From Methylophilaceae bacterium (GTDB taxonomy: Bacteria > Pseudomonadota > Gammaproteobacteria > Burkholderiales > Methylophilaceae): a stretch of 64,000 nt of DNA. The position numbers were made by a program, and so were the translations under genes. Shown in pieces: positions 10,104 through 19,585 of the stretch. A model generated the notes under the pieces. The model was not told the origin of the DNA and searched no databases. It was given only the letters and a program-made list of their open reading frames with translations. Positions within the stretch are counted from its first letter, which is position 1. Each line of letters begins with the position of its first letter. The stretch is taken from the NCBI GenBank assembly GCA_028342535.1, contig JAOLWQ010000001.1:1-64000 (forward strand). Reading direction: 5' to 3'.

Positions 10104-11198
10104 ATGGATAATTCATCGCTATTATTTGGAGTTATGTCTGGAACAAGTCTAGATGGAATTGATATTGTTTTAATTAATCAAAATAGTAAAACTATAAAAA
10201 TAATTGAATTTCTTCAAATTCCATTCAACATAAACATAAAAAAAGAATTTCTTGCACTTCATACAGAACAGCATTCTGATCTTAAACGCTCTATACATCT
10301 TTCCTTATTACATGCAAAAATTACAGCGAAGGGTATTAATAATATTCTTAAAAAATATAAACTAAATACTAAAGATATAAAATGTATTGGTTATCATGGC
10401 CAAACAATAAGACATCATCCTCAAAGCGGTTATTCTATCCAGCTAGGTAATGCTAACCTCTTAGCTGAGCTAACTAATATAACTGTTGTTTCTGATTTTA
10501 GAAATAGAGATATAGTTGCTGGGGGGCAAGGAGCTCCTCTTGTGCCTGCTTTTCATAATGAATACTTTTTTAAAAGAAATAAAAATAGAATAATTATTAA
10601 TATTGGGGGGATAAGCAATATAACTTACCTCCCCGATAATAAAAAAATAATTGGTTTTGATTGTGGCCCAGGAAATATTTTATTAGACCATTGGATAAAA
10701 ATTCAACGTAATAAAAACTTTGATAACCTAGGAAAATGGTCAAAATCAGGAAAACTTATTGAGGATTTATTATTTAAATTTAAAAAAGATTTATTCTTTA
10801 AAAAGTTGCCTCCAAAAAGTACTGGTAGAGAATTATTTAACATTGATTGGTTAAATAAATTTAGTATTAATGATTATTCACCTCAAGATGTCCAAAGAAC
10901 TCTCTTAGAATTAACCGCTGTGACAATTAATGAAGCTATACAAACATTTTGTCCTAATTTTGAGGAGATATATGTTTGTGGAGGGGGAAGTAAAAACAAA
11001 TTTTTAATCGAAAGAATTAAAGAAATTACTGGGATAGGCATCAATACTACTGACAAACTTAATATTCCCTCACAACAAGTAGAGGCTATTGCGTTTGCTT
11101 GGCTTGCAAAAAAATGCATTCAAAAACAATATAATAATTCACCCTCTATTACTGGCTCTTCAGGGCCTAGAATTCTTGGTACAATCCATTACTCCTAA
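10104..11198 (+). CDS. anmK: anhydro-N-acetylmuramic acid kinase
   Basis: AnmK opens and phosphorylates 1,6-anhydro-MurNAc, giving MurNAc-6-phosphate, in peptidoglycan recycling. The N-terminal MSGTSLDGID motif, the GYHGQTIRH segment and the ATPase-fold motif GFDCGPGN are all present, and the 364-residue length is typical. It is transcribed from the spacer shared with tyrS. No other wall-recycling gene is adjacent, although glmS and glmU occur further along the window. Confidence 0.96.
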   Translation: MDNSSLLFGVMSGTSLDGIDIVLINQNSKTIKIIEFLQIPFNINIKKEFLALHTEQHSDLKRSIHLSLLHAKITAKGINNILKKYKLNTKDIKCIGYHGQTIRHHPQSGYSIQLGNANLLAELTNITVVSDFRNRDIVAGGQGAPLVPAFHNEYFFKRNKNRIIINIGGISNITYLPDNKKIIGFDCGPGNILLDHWIKIQRNKNFDNLGKWSKSGKLIEDLLFKFKKDLFFKKLPPKSTGRELFNIDWLNKFSINDYSPQDVQRTLLELTAVTINEAIQTFCPNFEEIYVCGGGSKNKFLIERIKEITGIGINTTDKLNIPSQQVEAIAFAWLAKKCIQKQYNNSPSITGSSGPRILGTIHYS

Positions 11199-11216
11199 AA
11201 AACCATTAAGTTTAGG

Positions 11217-11222
11217 TATAAT
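11217..11222 (+). promoter_or_regulatory. candidate -10 box of gltA
   Basis: A perfect TATAAT is centred in the short anmK-gltA spacer, leaving a leader of about 37 bases. No good -35 hexamer is seen at 16-18 bases spacing, so support is limited to the -10. Confidence 0.4.
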
Positions 11223-11265
11223 ACGAAAACTATAAACAATACTTTACTCAAATAAATTAAAATGT

Positions 11266-12546
11266 ATGGCTAAATTAAAAGCAAAACTAATACTTAATGA
11301 TAAAGAAATTGAGCTTCCGATTGTAGAGGGGTCAATGGGTTATTCTGCAGTGGATGTTAGAACATTACATTCATCCTCAATTAAGACATTTGACCCTGGA
11401 TTTTCATCTACTGCAGAATGCTCATCAGCCATAACCTTTGTTGACGGGGGAAAGGGAGAGTTACTTCACAGAGGCCACCCAATCGAACAGCTTGCTGAAA
11501 AATGTGAATATTTAGATATTGCCTTTTTGCTCTTTAACGGCGAATTACCAAATCCACGAGAAAAAGTAAGTTATATTAATTCAATAAAAGAACATAGCTT
11601 GCCGCATGATCAGTTAAAAACTATATTCCAAGGATTCAGGAGAGATGCTCACCCCATGGCAGTTATGGTGGGAGTAGTAGGATCAATGTCTGCATTTTAT
11701 TTTGATGAAAGTATGAAAGTTACCAATCAAAACCACCGTAAATTGGCAGCTCAAAGATTAATAGCAAAAGTGCCAACAATTGCTGCATGGAGCTACGCTT
11801 ATAGTCAAGGTATGCCTTTTACTTACCCTAAAGAGGAATTAAGTTATTCAGAAAATTTTCTGAATATGATGTTCTCAAGTCCTAATAATAGATATTCACA
11901 GAATGCGGTCCTAGCAAAGGCATTTGAAAAAATACTTATTTTACATGCAGATCACGAACAAAATGCATCAACCTCTACCGTCAGACTTGTTGGTTCCTCA
12001 GGAGCGAATCCTTTTGCTTGTATTGCTGCTGGAATAGCCTCTTTATGGGGGCCAGCCCATGGTGGAGCCAATGAAGCAACTCTTAAAATGCTTGGCGAAA
12101 TTAGAAACGAACAACGAATTAATGAATACATTAAAAGAGCAAAAGATAAAACAGATTCATTTCGATTAATGGGTTTTGGACATCGTATATACAAGAATAA
12201 AGATCCAAGAGCTATCATAATGAAGGCGACTTGCCACGAAATATTAGATGAGCTCGGGCTTAGAAATGATCCTATATTTAAACTGGCTCTTAAATTAGAG
12301 AAAATTGCTCTAGAGGATGAATATTTTGTTAAGAAAAAATTATATCCAAACGTAGACTTTTACTCTGGCATTGTAATGAAGGCATTGGGAATACCAAACT
12401 CTATGTTTACGGCAGTATTCGCCTTAGCAAGGACAGCTGGTTGGGTTGCTCATTGGAATGAAATGATGACAAATGAAGATTCTAAGATTGGGCGCCCTAG
12501 ACAAATATATACAGGAAAACTTAGGAGAGATGTTCCTAATCTTTAA
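11266..12546 (+). CDS. gltA: citrate synthase
   Basis: Citrate synthase condenses oxaloacetate and acetyl-CoA at the entry of the TCA cycle. The 426-residue protein is the type I (hexameric, proteobacterial) form: the conserved [14 protein letters not shown] and GPAHGGAN segments, the catalytic-histidine motif [15 protein letters not shown] and the VDFYSG aspartate motif are all present. It follows anmK but has its own TATAAT. Its TAA stop shares the bases TTAA with the convergent erpA stop, leaving no room for a terminator. Confidence 0.97.
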   Translation: MAKLKAKLILNDKEIELPIVEGSMGYSAVDVRTLHSSSIKTFDPGFSSTAECSSAITFVDGGKGELLHRGHPIEQLAEKCEYLDIAFLLFNGELPNPREKVSYINSIKEHSLPHDQLKTIFQGFRRDAHPMAVMVGVVGSMSAFYFDESMKVTNQNHRKLAAQRLIAKVPTIAAWSYAYSQGMPFTYPKEELSYSENFLNMMFSSPNNRYSQNAVLAKAFEKILILHADHEQNASTSTVRLVGSSGANPFACIAAGIASLWGPAHGGANEATLKMLGEIRNEQRINEYIKRAKDKTDSFRLMGFGHRIYKNKDPRAIIMKATCHEILDELGLRNDPIFKLALKLEKIALEDEYFVKKKLYPNVDFYSGIVMKALGIPNSMFTAVFALARTAGWVAHWNEMMTNEDSKIGRPRQIYTGKLRRDVPNL

Positions 12547-12893
12547 GCAGAAAATGAAGATCCACAGCCACAAGTAGTAGTTGCATTAGGGTTCTTAATT
12601 ACAAATTGAGATCCTTGAACATTATCTTGATAGTCAATTTCAGCCCCAGTTAAATACTGCAAACTCATTGGGTCTACTAACAAAGTAACTGAATCCTTAA
12701 CAACTTGAGTATCATCTTCATTAATTACTTCCTCAAAAGTAAAACCGTACTGAAAACCAGAACATCCACCCCCGCTAACAAATACTCTTAATTTAAGATC
12801 AGGGGAACCTTCCTCAACTATTAATTCCTTAACCTTATTTACTGCATTGTCTGTAAAATTAATTGGTGTTGGCATTTTAATTTCAGCTGTCAT
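12543..12893 (-). CDS. erpA: iron-sulfur cluster insertion protein ErpA
   Basis: ErpA is an A-type carrier that delivers Fe-S clusters to target proteins. The 116-residue protein carries the three ligand cysteines at 44, 108 and 110 ([11 protein letters not shown] and TTCGCGSSF). The [18 protein letters not shown]-terminus resembles betaproteobacterial ErpA more than IscA. ATG 12893 has a GGAG site and overlaps the end of the bactofilin gene by 11 bases, so the two are probably coupled. The gene ends four bases inside the convergent gltA. Confidence 0.94.
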   Translation of the reverse strand: MTAEIKMPTPINFTDNAVNKVKELIVEEGSPDLKLRVFVSGGGCSGFQYGFTFEEVINEDDTQVVKDSVTLLVDPMSLQYLTGAEIDYQDNVQGSQFVIKNPNATTTCGCGSSFSA

Positions 12894-13326
12894 TTTTATC
12901 TCCTATGATTTCAACTTTCTTATCTTTCTTAAATGGTAATTTTTTTTGTACTTTACTAATTTGAGCCTTAGTTATCTGCTTTAGCTGCCCATTAACTCTT
13001 GCTCCTGCATGTATTTCTATCAAATTATACTCAATATCCCCTTTAATGGCAGAACCGGGTTGTAATTCTAGATATCCATAACACTTAATATCCCCGTTAA
13101 TCTCACCAGCAATAATAGCTGTTTCTACCACAACACTTCCTTTTATTCTACTCTCTTCTCCCATAATAAGTGTGCCTCCTGAATCTTCCTCAACTGTTAG
13201 GTCACCATAAATCTTTCCGTCTAGTCTCAATCCCCCAGAATAGGAATAATTTCCCCTGATCACATTATCTTTATCTATTAAAGTATTGATTACCTCTAAT
13301 TTTTTCTTTTTTTTCTTAAAAAACAT
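12883..13326 (-). CDS. bactofilin family polymer-forming protein
   Basis: Bactofilins are beta-helical cytoskeletal polymers linked to cell shape, polarity and wall enzymes. The protein has 147 residues: a lysine-rich tail, then a right-handed beta-helix core (about 20-120) with short glycine-spaced rungs such as [29 protein letters not shown] and [14 protein letters not shown], and a charged C-terminus. The lysine-rich N-terminus may be a membrane-binding tail. It lies between a small membrane protein and erpA, a grouping I recall from other betaproteobacteria. Confidence 0.9.
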   Translation of the reverse strand: MFFKKKKKKLEVINTLIDKDNVIRGNYSYSGGLRLDGKIYGDLTVEEDSGGTLIMGEESRIKGSVVVETAIIAGEINGDIKCYGYLELQPGSAIKGDIEYNLIEIHAGARVNGQLKQITKAQISKVQKKLPFKKDKKVEIIGDKNDS

Positions 13327-13329
13327 AAA

Positions 13330-13689
13330 TTATTTTCTTTTCCCTACAATTTTTTCATAAAATAAAATACTTTCTTTTAGTTCAATATTTTCTTCTTTTG
13401 ACTCTCTTAAATTCTTAGAAATTTTTTCATATGATATCTGTGACATTTTTAATTCTAACTTTAACTCAAGTAATTCTTTTTCTTTAGAACTATTAGTCTT
13501 TTTCAAATCATTTATAGTTAGAAGAAATTTGATAGATTTCCCACCGTCAAAATAATAATATGTAAAACCAAATCCGATCAAACCAAAAAACATCGCTATT
13601 ACTATATAACTAGGCCAAGCACTTCCAGTTTTGATTCTAGCTGTATTCCCAGTTAATTTATAATTTCTTTTTTTTGATAGATTCTTCAT
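13330..13689 (-). CDS. membrane-anchored coiled-coil protein, DUF6776-like
   Basis: The protein has about 119 residues: a basic N-terminus, one transmembrane helix (IVIAMFFGLIGFGFTYYYF), then a predicted coiled coil rich in Lys/Glu/Leu to the end. The topology resembles a DUF6776 protein, and that family occurs beside argC and bactofilin in betaproteobacteria (recalled, not searched). I chose the ATG at 13689, after the argC stop; the longer frame to 13737 lies inside argC. Function is unknown; the neighbouring bactofilin suggests a membrane partner of the polymer, which is inference. Confidence 0.75.
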   Translation of the reverse strand: MKNLSKKRNYKLTGNTARIKTGSAWPSYIVIAMFFGLIGFGFTYYYFDGGKSIKFLLTINDLKKTNSSKEKELLELKLELKMSQISYEKISKNLRESKEENIELKESILFYEKIVGKRK

Positions 13690-13691
13690 AA

Positions 13692-14732
13692 TTAAGGAAC
13701 TAGAGGAATTGATTCCAATCCAAGAGTTTCTTCCCATCCCATCATAATATTCATATTTTGCACTGCCTGCCCTGCTGCGCCTTTTACCAAATTATCAATA
13801 ACAGCCAAAATTACTAATTGTTTAGTGTCAGGAACTTTATAAAATGATATTCTACACAAATTAGAGGCTCTTACAGATTTAGTTTCAGGACATGAATTTG
13901 CTTCCATGACGTCAACAAATGGCTCTGTTGCATAATATTTATCAAAGATAAGCGAAGGATCAAAATCTTCAACACAATTAACATAAATTGTTGCATGAAT
14001 TCCTCTTACTATTGGTAAAAGATGAGGAACAAATAAAAGTTTAATTTTCCCCAATGGCGAATCTTTACTTAAATTTTCTTCAATTTCAGGTTGATGTCTA
14101 TGCCCTGTCAACGAATAAGCTTTAAAGTTTTCACTGGCTTCTGATAATAATAGGCCGGGTTTATTCTGCTTACCAGCACCACTAATACCGGATTTTGCGT
14201 CTGCTATGATAGATAAAGGATCTATTAAGCCTTCTTTTAACAAAGGCATTAGAGCTAATTGAATTGCTGTAGGGTAACAACCTGGATTAGCTACAATTTG
14301 TGCATTCTTAATTTGATTTCTATTTAATTCTGGAAGCCCATAAACTGATTCATCTAAAAGATCGGGGCATTCATGTGGCATTTCATACCACTCTTCCCAT
14401 TTTTTTACATCCTTAATTCTAAAATCTGCAGCTAAATCAATAACCTTAACCCCCTTCGCAATTAAGTCTTTAGTATGTTTCATAGCAATTCCATTCGGGG
14501 TTGCAAAGAACACTAAAGCTGACTCTTCTAAATGAATTACTTCGGGATTTACAAATTTATGACTTAATATCCCTCTTAATGATGGATAAATATCATATAC
14601 ATAACTACCGGCATCATTTCTTGAGGTAATATGATTTATGTCTACATTGGGATGCAGGGATAATATCCTTATTAATTCGATGCCGGTATAGCCAGATCCG
14701 CCAACAATACTTACTTTTATTTTTTTATCCAT
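13692..14732 (-). CDS. argC: N-acetyl-gamma-glutamyl-phosphate reductase
   Basis: ArgC reduces N-acetylglutamyl-phosphate to the semialdehyde in arginine biosynthesis. The N-terminal Rossmann motif (VSIVGGSGYTGIELIRIL), the active-site cysteine motif NPGCYPTA and the HRHQPEIEE histidine region are all visible; 346 residues is typical for the long ArgC type. It follows rpsI after a terminator, so it probably has its own promoter. argH, the last arginine gene, lies separately in this window. Confidence 0.96.
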   Translation of the reverse strand: MDKKIKVSIVGGSGYTGIELIRILSLHPNVDINHITSRNDAGSYVYDIYPSLRGILSHKFVNPEVIHLEESALVFFATPNGIAMKHTKDLIAKGVKVIDLAADFRIKDVKKWEEWYEMPHECPDLLDESVYGLPELNRNQIKNAQIVANPGCYPTAIQLALMPLLKEGLIDPLSIIADAKSGISGAGKQNKPGLLLSEASENFKAYSLTGHRHQPEIEENLSKDSPLGKIKLLFVPHLLPIVRGIHATIYVNCVEDFDPSLIFDKYYATEPFVDVMEANSCPETKSVRASNLCRISFYKVPDTKQLVILAVIDNLVKGAAGQAVQNMNIMMGWEETLGLESIPLVP

Positions 14733-14775
14733 AATTATTGGTTATTCTACATTGTTAATAATTAATCTTGTTTAA

Positions 14776-14804
14776 AAAAAAAGCCGCTTAAAGCGGCTTT
14801 TTTC
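14776..14804 (-). terminator. rho-independent terminator of rplM-rpsI
   Basis: The stem AAAGCCGC / GCGGCTTT with a five-base loop is flanked by A- and T-runs. It lies just downstream of rpsI and upstream of argC, separating the ribosomal operon from argC. Confidence 0.88.
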
Positions 14805-14815
14805 AATCAAAACAT

Positions 14816-15208
14816 TTATCGTTTTGAGAACTGTTTAGCACGCCTTGCTTTTCGTAACCCAACTTTTTTACGCTCTACTTCACGAGCATCACGAGTTACA
14901 TATCCTGCTTTTGATAACTCAGGTTTAAGTTCAATATCATAATCCATTAAAGCCCTAGTAATTCCATGCCTTACAGCCCCAGCTTGACCAGACTCGCCGC
15001 CGCCAATAACATTAACTTTAATATCAAATGTTGAAGTGTTCTTAGTCAATTCCAATGGCTGCTTCATGATCATTTGTGAAGTGTATCTAGAAAAATATTC
15101 AGCCATAGGCTTATTGTTAATCACAATATTTCCTTTACCAGGCTGAATAAATACTCTCGCTATAGAGCTTTTTCTTCTTCCTGTACCGTAATAATATTTA
15201 CCTATCAT
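14816..15208 (-). CDS. rpsI: 30S ribosomal protein S9
   Basis: S9 lies in the 30S head, with its C-terminal tail near the P-site tRNA. The 130-residue protein shows [14 protein letters not shown] at the start, the [15 protein letters not shown] core and the [19 protein letters not shown] tail that ends in Lys-Arg as expected. It is 17 bases downstream of rplM, the universal pairing. Confidence 0.98.
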   Translation of the reverse strand: MIGKYYYGTGRRKSSIARVFIQPGKGNIVINNKPMAEYFSRYTSQMIMKQPLELTKNTSTFDIKVNVIGGGESGQAGAVRHGITRALMDYDIELKPELSKAGYVTRDAREVERKKVGLRKARRAKQFSKR

Positions 15209-15225
15209 TGAAATATATCCTGTAA

Positions 15226-15654
15226 TTATAAAGTTATTGGTGATGGCTGTTGAGCCGAATGATTATGATTACTTCCAGCGAAAACTTTCATTTTTTTTAC
15301 CATAGCATACCCTAAAGGGCCTTTAGGAAGCATACCTTTGACTGCTTTTTCTAAAGCTCTTCCTGGAAATTTTTCTTGCATCTGTTTAAAGTTTGTTGAA
15401 TAAAGTCCTCCAGGAAATCCAGAATGTCTATGGTAAATTTTACCATCTGCTTTGTTTCCAGTAACTTTTAATTTTTCTGCATTAATTACAACAATATAAT
15501 CTCCGGTATCCACATGAGGAGTGTAAATAGCCTTATGTTTGCCTCTTAGTCTATGAGCAATTGCACTTGCTAGCCTGCCTAGAGTTGCGTCAGTAGCATC
15601 TACTAATAACCAATCTCTTTTAACTTCATGTGATTTAGCTGAAAATGTTTTCAT
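15226..15654 (-). CDS. rplM: 50S ribosomal protein L13
   Basis: L13 is an early-assembly 50S protein. I start at the ATG 15654, giving [15 protein letters not shown] and 142 residues, the usual length; a TTG six codons earlier extends the frame but is not needed. Conserved stretches [16 protein letters not shown] and [20 protein letters not shown] are present. A good promoter (TTGACA, 18 bases, TAAAAT) lies upstream. Confidence 0.97.
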   Translation of the reverse strand: MKTFSAKSHEVKRDWLLVDATDATLGRLASAIAHRLRGKHKAIYTPHVDTGDYIVVINAEKLKVTGNKADGKIYHRHSGFPGGLYSTNFKQMQEKFPGRALEKAVKGMLPKGPLGYAMVKKMKVFAGSNHNHSAQQPSPITL

Positions 15655-15699
15655 TTTATTTATAATTACCAATTTTGCATTAAAAAAATTAAGATGCGA

Positions 15700-15729
15700 A
15701 TTTTAGTCTATTTTAGGCCTGTATGTCAA
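15700..15729 (-). promoter_or_regulatory. sigma-70 promoter of rplM-rpsI
   Basis: On the minus strand a perfect TTGACA (15729-15724) is followed after 18 bases by TAAAAT (15705-15700). The predicted leader is about 40 bases long before the rplM ATG. The box lies in the spacer after ubiA. Confidence 0.75.
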
Positions 15730-15754
15730 TTTATTCCTTGATCAAACTGCATTT

Positions 15755-16600
15755 TTATATTTGGAAGAAAAATCCTGTAAATATAATAAGTCCCACATAA
15801 TTATTCCTTAAGAATGCTTTAAAATTTTTATTTGGTTCCATATGCCTACTTTCAAAACATCCATACATTGAAATTATCATAGCCAAGCCTAATAAAATAT
15901 AAAAACTAATAGTGAATTCTTTTAAAATTCCAATAATAGATAAGCCTAAAAACATTAAAATGTAACTTAGTGTAACCATCAAGATAATTTTATTATTAAA
16001 TGTTAATGGTGCAGAATGAATATTTAATTTCTTATCATCCTCCATATCACTAATTGCATAATGAGAGTCATAAGAAAAAGCCCAAAAAATATTCGATATA
16101 AATAAGATTTGAGCGATTATAGGAATTGTATTTTGAATCGCTGAAAAAGCCATTAATATTCCAAAGCCGAAGGTGACTCCAAGATATAGTTGAGGAATAG
16201 AAAAAAACCTTTTAGTAAAGGGGTAGGTTAATAAAAATAATAGTGCCAAAAAAGAAATTAAAATAGTTAGATGATTTAATTGCAACACAAGAGCAAAGGC
16301 GGAGAATAATAATATGAACAGTAATATAGTTGCATATTTAATGCTTACTAAGCCAGATGTAATTGGCCTATCTTTTGTTCTTTCTACAAAAGAATCTAGA
16401 TTGCGATCGACTAAATCATTTGCAACACATCCTGCAGATCTCATTAAAATTGTTCCTAATATAAAAATAGCTAATATTTTTATATCAGGCATTCCTTCTG
16501 AAGCTAGAAAGACGCCACATAGTGTAGGCCATAGCAATAAAAATATACCAATTGGTTTGTTAATTCTAGTTAAATTTATTAAAATATTAAATTTATCCAT
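15755..16600 (-). CDS. ubiA: 4-hydroxybenzoate polyprenyltransferase
   Basis: UbiA attaches the polyprenyl tail to 4-hydroxybenzoate in ubiquinone synthesis, in the inner membrane. The 281-residue protein is strongly hydrophobic with about eight membrane helices and has both aspartate-rich motifs: NDLVDRNLDSFVERTKDRP and YAISDMEDDKK. It overlaps the upstream chorismate lyase gene ubiC by eight bases, so the enzyme making its substrate is translated with it. Confidence 0.95.
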   Translation of the reverse strand: MDKFNILINLTRINKPIGIFLLLWPTLCGVFLASEGMPDIKILAIFILGTILMRSAGCVANDLVDRNLDSFVERTKDRPITSGLVSIKYATILLFILLFSAFALVLQLNHLTILISFLALLFLLTYPFTKRFFSIPQLYLGVTFGFGILMAFSAIQNTIPIIAQILFISNIFWAFSYDSHYAISDMEDDKKLNIHSAPLTFNNKIILMVTLSYILMFLGLSIIGILKEFTISFYILLGLAMIISMYGCFESRHMEPNKNFKAFLRNNYVGLIIFTGFFFQI

Positions 16601-17117
16601 CTAAATAATCTAAATTCTCAAAATTATTAAAAAAAACTTCAGTTAAAACTGCTTTTTCATTCTTATTTGTAAATGTTGATTGTCTTGTCGCAAGTATTTT
16701 AGTTTTTTTTAAATTTAACTTCTTAATCTTTTTCGAAAAAATATCATTGTTAGATGGTTTTTTAAACTTAAAATCTGAACGTATTACTATTTTTTTTTCG
16801 AATACAATATCTGCCAATGGCTTATTTTTTAATTTTTTTATTTTACGCCAAAACCCTCTTAGATGCTTAGAAGGTAATACAGTTCTTGCATACATAATTG
16901 GTAACTTATCTGCATAAATTAAAACTTCTCTAAGATACAAATGCTCTGACTTTATATTACCAAATACCTTCTTCTCATTTAGAAAGATATTAATACCCCT
17001 CGTTTCAACAGGAATGATTTCAAGTTTTGCAATATTTCTAATACGATAACTTAAAGATTTCATATCTAAAAGCCAATACTTTAATTTTTCTTCTATTTGA
17101 ATATTTTTATTCCACAT
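16593..17117 (-). CDS. ubiC: chorismate lyase
   Basis: UbiC converts chorismate to 4-hydroxybenzoate and pyruvate, the first ubiquinone-specific step. The protein is poorly conserved in general; here the family pattern is visible in YLREVLIYADKLPIMYARTV (arginine/glutamate pocket) and the FWRKIKKLKNKPLADIVF segment (usually G-x-x-P-L-x-x-x-L-F). The 174-residue length fits. Position directly before ubiA supports the call strongly. It starts eight bases downstream of recG. Confidence 0.85.
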   Translation of the reverse strand: MWNKNIQIEEKLKYWLLDMKSLSYRIRNIAKLEIIPVETRGINIFLNEKKVFGNIKSEHLYLREVLIYADKLPIMYARTVLPSKHLRGFWRKIKKLKNKPLADIVFEKKIVIRSDFKFKKPSNNDIFSKKIKKLNLKKTKILATRQSTFTNKNEKAVLTEVFFNNFENLDYLDG

Positions 17118-17124
17118 TATAAAT

Positions 17125-19173
17125 TTATGACCTTCCTACATCTTGATAGTTGCTATGCCAACGATTCATATGCATTAATACATCTTTAGGTTTTCTCTCT
17201 AAAAGAAAATCTGCATCTACCTTTGCAATATTTAAAAGTTCATGATCGCGATCTAAGTCAGCAATTCGCATAGAAGGAAGCCCACTTTGTCTTAATCCTA
17301 AAAGCTCTCCTGGCCCCCTTAATTTTAAATCCTCCTCAGCAATCTTAAAGCCATCAATATTTTCATATATGACTTTTAACCTCTGTTTCGCGATATCAGA
17401 AAGTTTCTTTTTATATAGCAAAATACAAATACTTTTCTTATCTCCCCGACCAATTCGCCCCCTCAACTGATGTAATTGTGAGAGCCCCATTCTTTCTGCA
17501 TTCTCTATAACCATTAATGTCGCATTAGGAATATCTACTCCTACTTCAATAACAGTTGTTGCAACTAAAATCTGGATTTTATCTTTTTTAAATTCTTCCA
17601 TAATTTCTTTTTTGTCTTTTGAAGGGAGGCGTCCATGAATTAACCCAACTTTGTGCTTAACAAAATATTCTGATAGATCTAAAAATGTTTGTTCAGCGGT
17701 TTCAAGTTGTAAAGTTTCACTTTCTTCAATTAATGGGCATACCCAATAAACCTGATTGCCATTTAAACAGTGCTGATTAATTGTATCTAATATTTGACTC
17801 CTTTTTTCACTTGAAAAAACTTTTGTAACTATACTTTGCCTCCCTGGGGGCATTTCATTAATAATTGATATATCCATATCTGCAAAATAATTCATTGCTA
17901 ATGTTCTAGGTATGGGTGTTGCACTCATCATTAACTGATGAGGTTCAAAATCTTTATTTGACTCACTTTTTTTCTTTAAGGCTACTCTTTGTTTTACTCC
18001 AAAACGATGTTGTTCATCAATAATATAAAATCCAATATTTTTATAATCTACTTTTTCTTGAATTAATGCATGTGTTCCAACAATTAATTTTGCTGCGCCA
18101 CTTTTTATTTTTTCGTATGATATATTTTTTAATTTAGGCCTCATACTCCCTGTTAATAACTCAACATGAATATCAAGCTTTGTCAGCCAGTTGTTTAGTT
18201 TTTCAAAATGTTGCTCTGCTAGAATCTCAGTTGGGGCCATAAATGCAACCTGAAAACCAGAACTTATGGCTTGTAAGGCTGCCATTACTGCAACTACTGT
18301 TTTGCCACTGCCTACGTCCCCTTGAAGGAGTCTATACATTGGGTAGCTTTGATTTAAATCATTCCTAATTTCTAAGAATACTGATTGTTGTTGATTTGTT
18401 AATTTAAATTCTAAATTATTTAAGAATTTTTTTTGAATACTTTCTAAGTATTGAATTGGTTTAGATTTGTAAGATTTATTCTCATGATATTTGCCACGAA
18501 AATAAAATTGATGGGTAAGCAATTCGTCATAAATTACTCTTTGATGAAAAATGCTCTTTTTTTCATCAAATAATTTCTTCTCGTATTCTTTACTAGGTTT
18601 ATGAATTAATTTCAATGATTCTAATAATGATGGAAGATTTTTTTTTCGATATAAATTTCCAAAATAATCAGGATACTTTTCGTTAAGATTTTCTTGTTCA
18701 AATACTTTTTGTATTAATTTAAAAATTAATTTTTGAGACAGTCCTTCAGTTAAAGGATAAACGGGGGTATAAAAATTTTTAAGTGGTGTGTCTATAAAAA
18801 TAATTTCATATTGAGGATGAACCATCTCGAATAAAAATGAATTCGATTTTATCTCGCCATAAACTCTTAAAATCATACCTTCTTCAAATTGCTTTATCTG
18901 GCTTGGATATAAATTTATAAATCTCAACTTTAATTCACCAGATACATCTTGCACATAAACAGTTAAATTTTTTCTTGGTCGATATGAAACTTCTATACTT
19001 ATTATTTTAGCTTCAATTTGACACATGGAGCCTGGTCTAATATCTTTGATTAAATCAATTTTTGTTTCATCTATATATCTAAGAGGGATATGAAGAAGCA
19101 AATCAAGTGAATTTAAAATTCCTAATTTTTTTAATTTTTTTGATTGTATTTCTGTAAATATTTTTTTTGGCAA
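17125..19173 (-). CDS. recG: ATP-dependent DNA helicase RecG
   Basis: RecG is a superfamily 2 helicase that remodels stalled forks, R-loops and Holliday junctions. The 682-residue protein has the N-terminal wedge/OB domain, Walker A GDVGSGKTVVA, DEQH box (IIDEQHRFGVKQR), MSATPIPRT and the motif VI region QLRGRIGR, followed by the RecG C-terminal domain. The start is a TTG at 19173, giving MPKKIFTEIQSKKL; no in-frame ATG lies near. It follows ridA by 17 bases. Confidence 0.96.
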   Translation of the reverse strand: MPKKIFTEIQSKKLKKLGILNSLDLLLHIPLRYIDETKIDLIKDIRPGSMCQIEAKIISIEVSYRPRKNLTVYVQDVSGELKLRFINLYPSQIKQFEEGMILRVYGEIKSNSFLFEMVHPQYEIIFIDTPLKNFYTPVYPLTEGLSQKLIFKLIQKVFEQENLNEKYPDYFGNLYRKKNLPSLLESLKLIHKPSKEYEKKLFDEKKSIFHQRVIYDELLTHQFYFRGKYHENKSYKSKPIQYLESIQKKFLNNLEFKLTNQQQSVFLEIRNDLNQSYPMYRLLQGDVGSGKTVVAVMAALQAISSGFQVAFMAPTEILAEQHFEKLNNWLTKLDIHVELLTGSMRPKLKNISYEKIKSGAAKLIVGTHALIQEKVDYKNIGFYIIDEQHRFGVKQRVALKKKSESNKDFEPHQLMMSATPIPRTLAMNYFADMDISIINEMPPGRQSIVTKVFSSEKRSQILDTINQHCLNGNQVYWVCPLIEESETLQLETAEQTFLDLSEYFVKHKVGLIHGRLPSKDKKEIMEEFKKDKIQILVATTVIEVGVDIPNATLMVIENAERMGLSQLHQLRGRIGRGDKKSICILLYKKKLSDIAKQRLKVIYENIDGFKIAEEDLKLRGPGELLGLRQSGLPSMRIADLDRDHELLNIAKVDADFLLERKPKDVLMHMNRWHSNYQDVGRS

Positions 19174-19190
19174 TTTAAATAATTACCTAA

Positions 19191-19571
19191 TTATTCTAAA
19201 ACTAAAAACCCATCAGCCTCAACAAGCGATCCTTTTGGAAGAGATGCGACTCCTATTGCTGCTCTTGCAGGAAATGGCTCTGTAAAATATGTCTTCATAA
19301 TTTCATTTACTAAAGCAAAATTTGATAAATCAGTTAAATAAATATTTAATTTGGCTACATCATCAAAGCTAGCATCAGCTGCGTGAATAACTTGGCTTAA
19401 ATTTTCAAATACTTGTTTTATTTGTGCCTCAATACCTTCTACTAATTGCATGGTTTTTGGATCTAATGGAATTTGTCCAGATAAAAATATTATATTTCCT
19501 TTACGAATTGCTTGGCTATAAGGCCCGATTGCTTCTGGTGCATTTTTTGAATTTATTGCTATTTTTTTCAT
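19191..19571 (-). CDS. ridA: RidA family enamine/imine deaminase
   Basis: RidA (YjgF/YER057c/UK114) hydrolyses reactive 2-aminoacrylate and related imines from PLP enzymes. The 126-residue protein shows the family N-terminus ([12 protein letters not shown]), the SGQIPLDP segment and the C-terminal [20 protein letters not shown] signature with the substrate-binding arginine. It lies between spoT and recG, a common gammaproteobacterial and betaproteobacterial order. Confidence 0.95.
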   Translation of the reverse strand: MKKIAINSKNAPEAIGPYSQAIRKGNIIFLSGQIPLDPKTMQLVEGIEAQIKQVFENLSQVIHAADASFDDVAKLNIYLTDLSNFALVNEIMKTYFTEPFPARAAIGVASLPKGSLVEADGFLVLE

Positions 19572-19585
19572 TTTTTTCCTTAATT

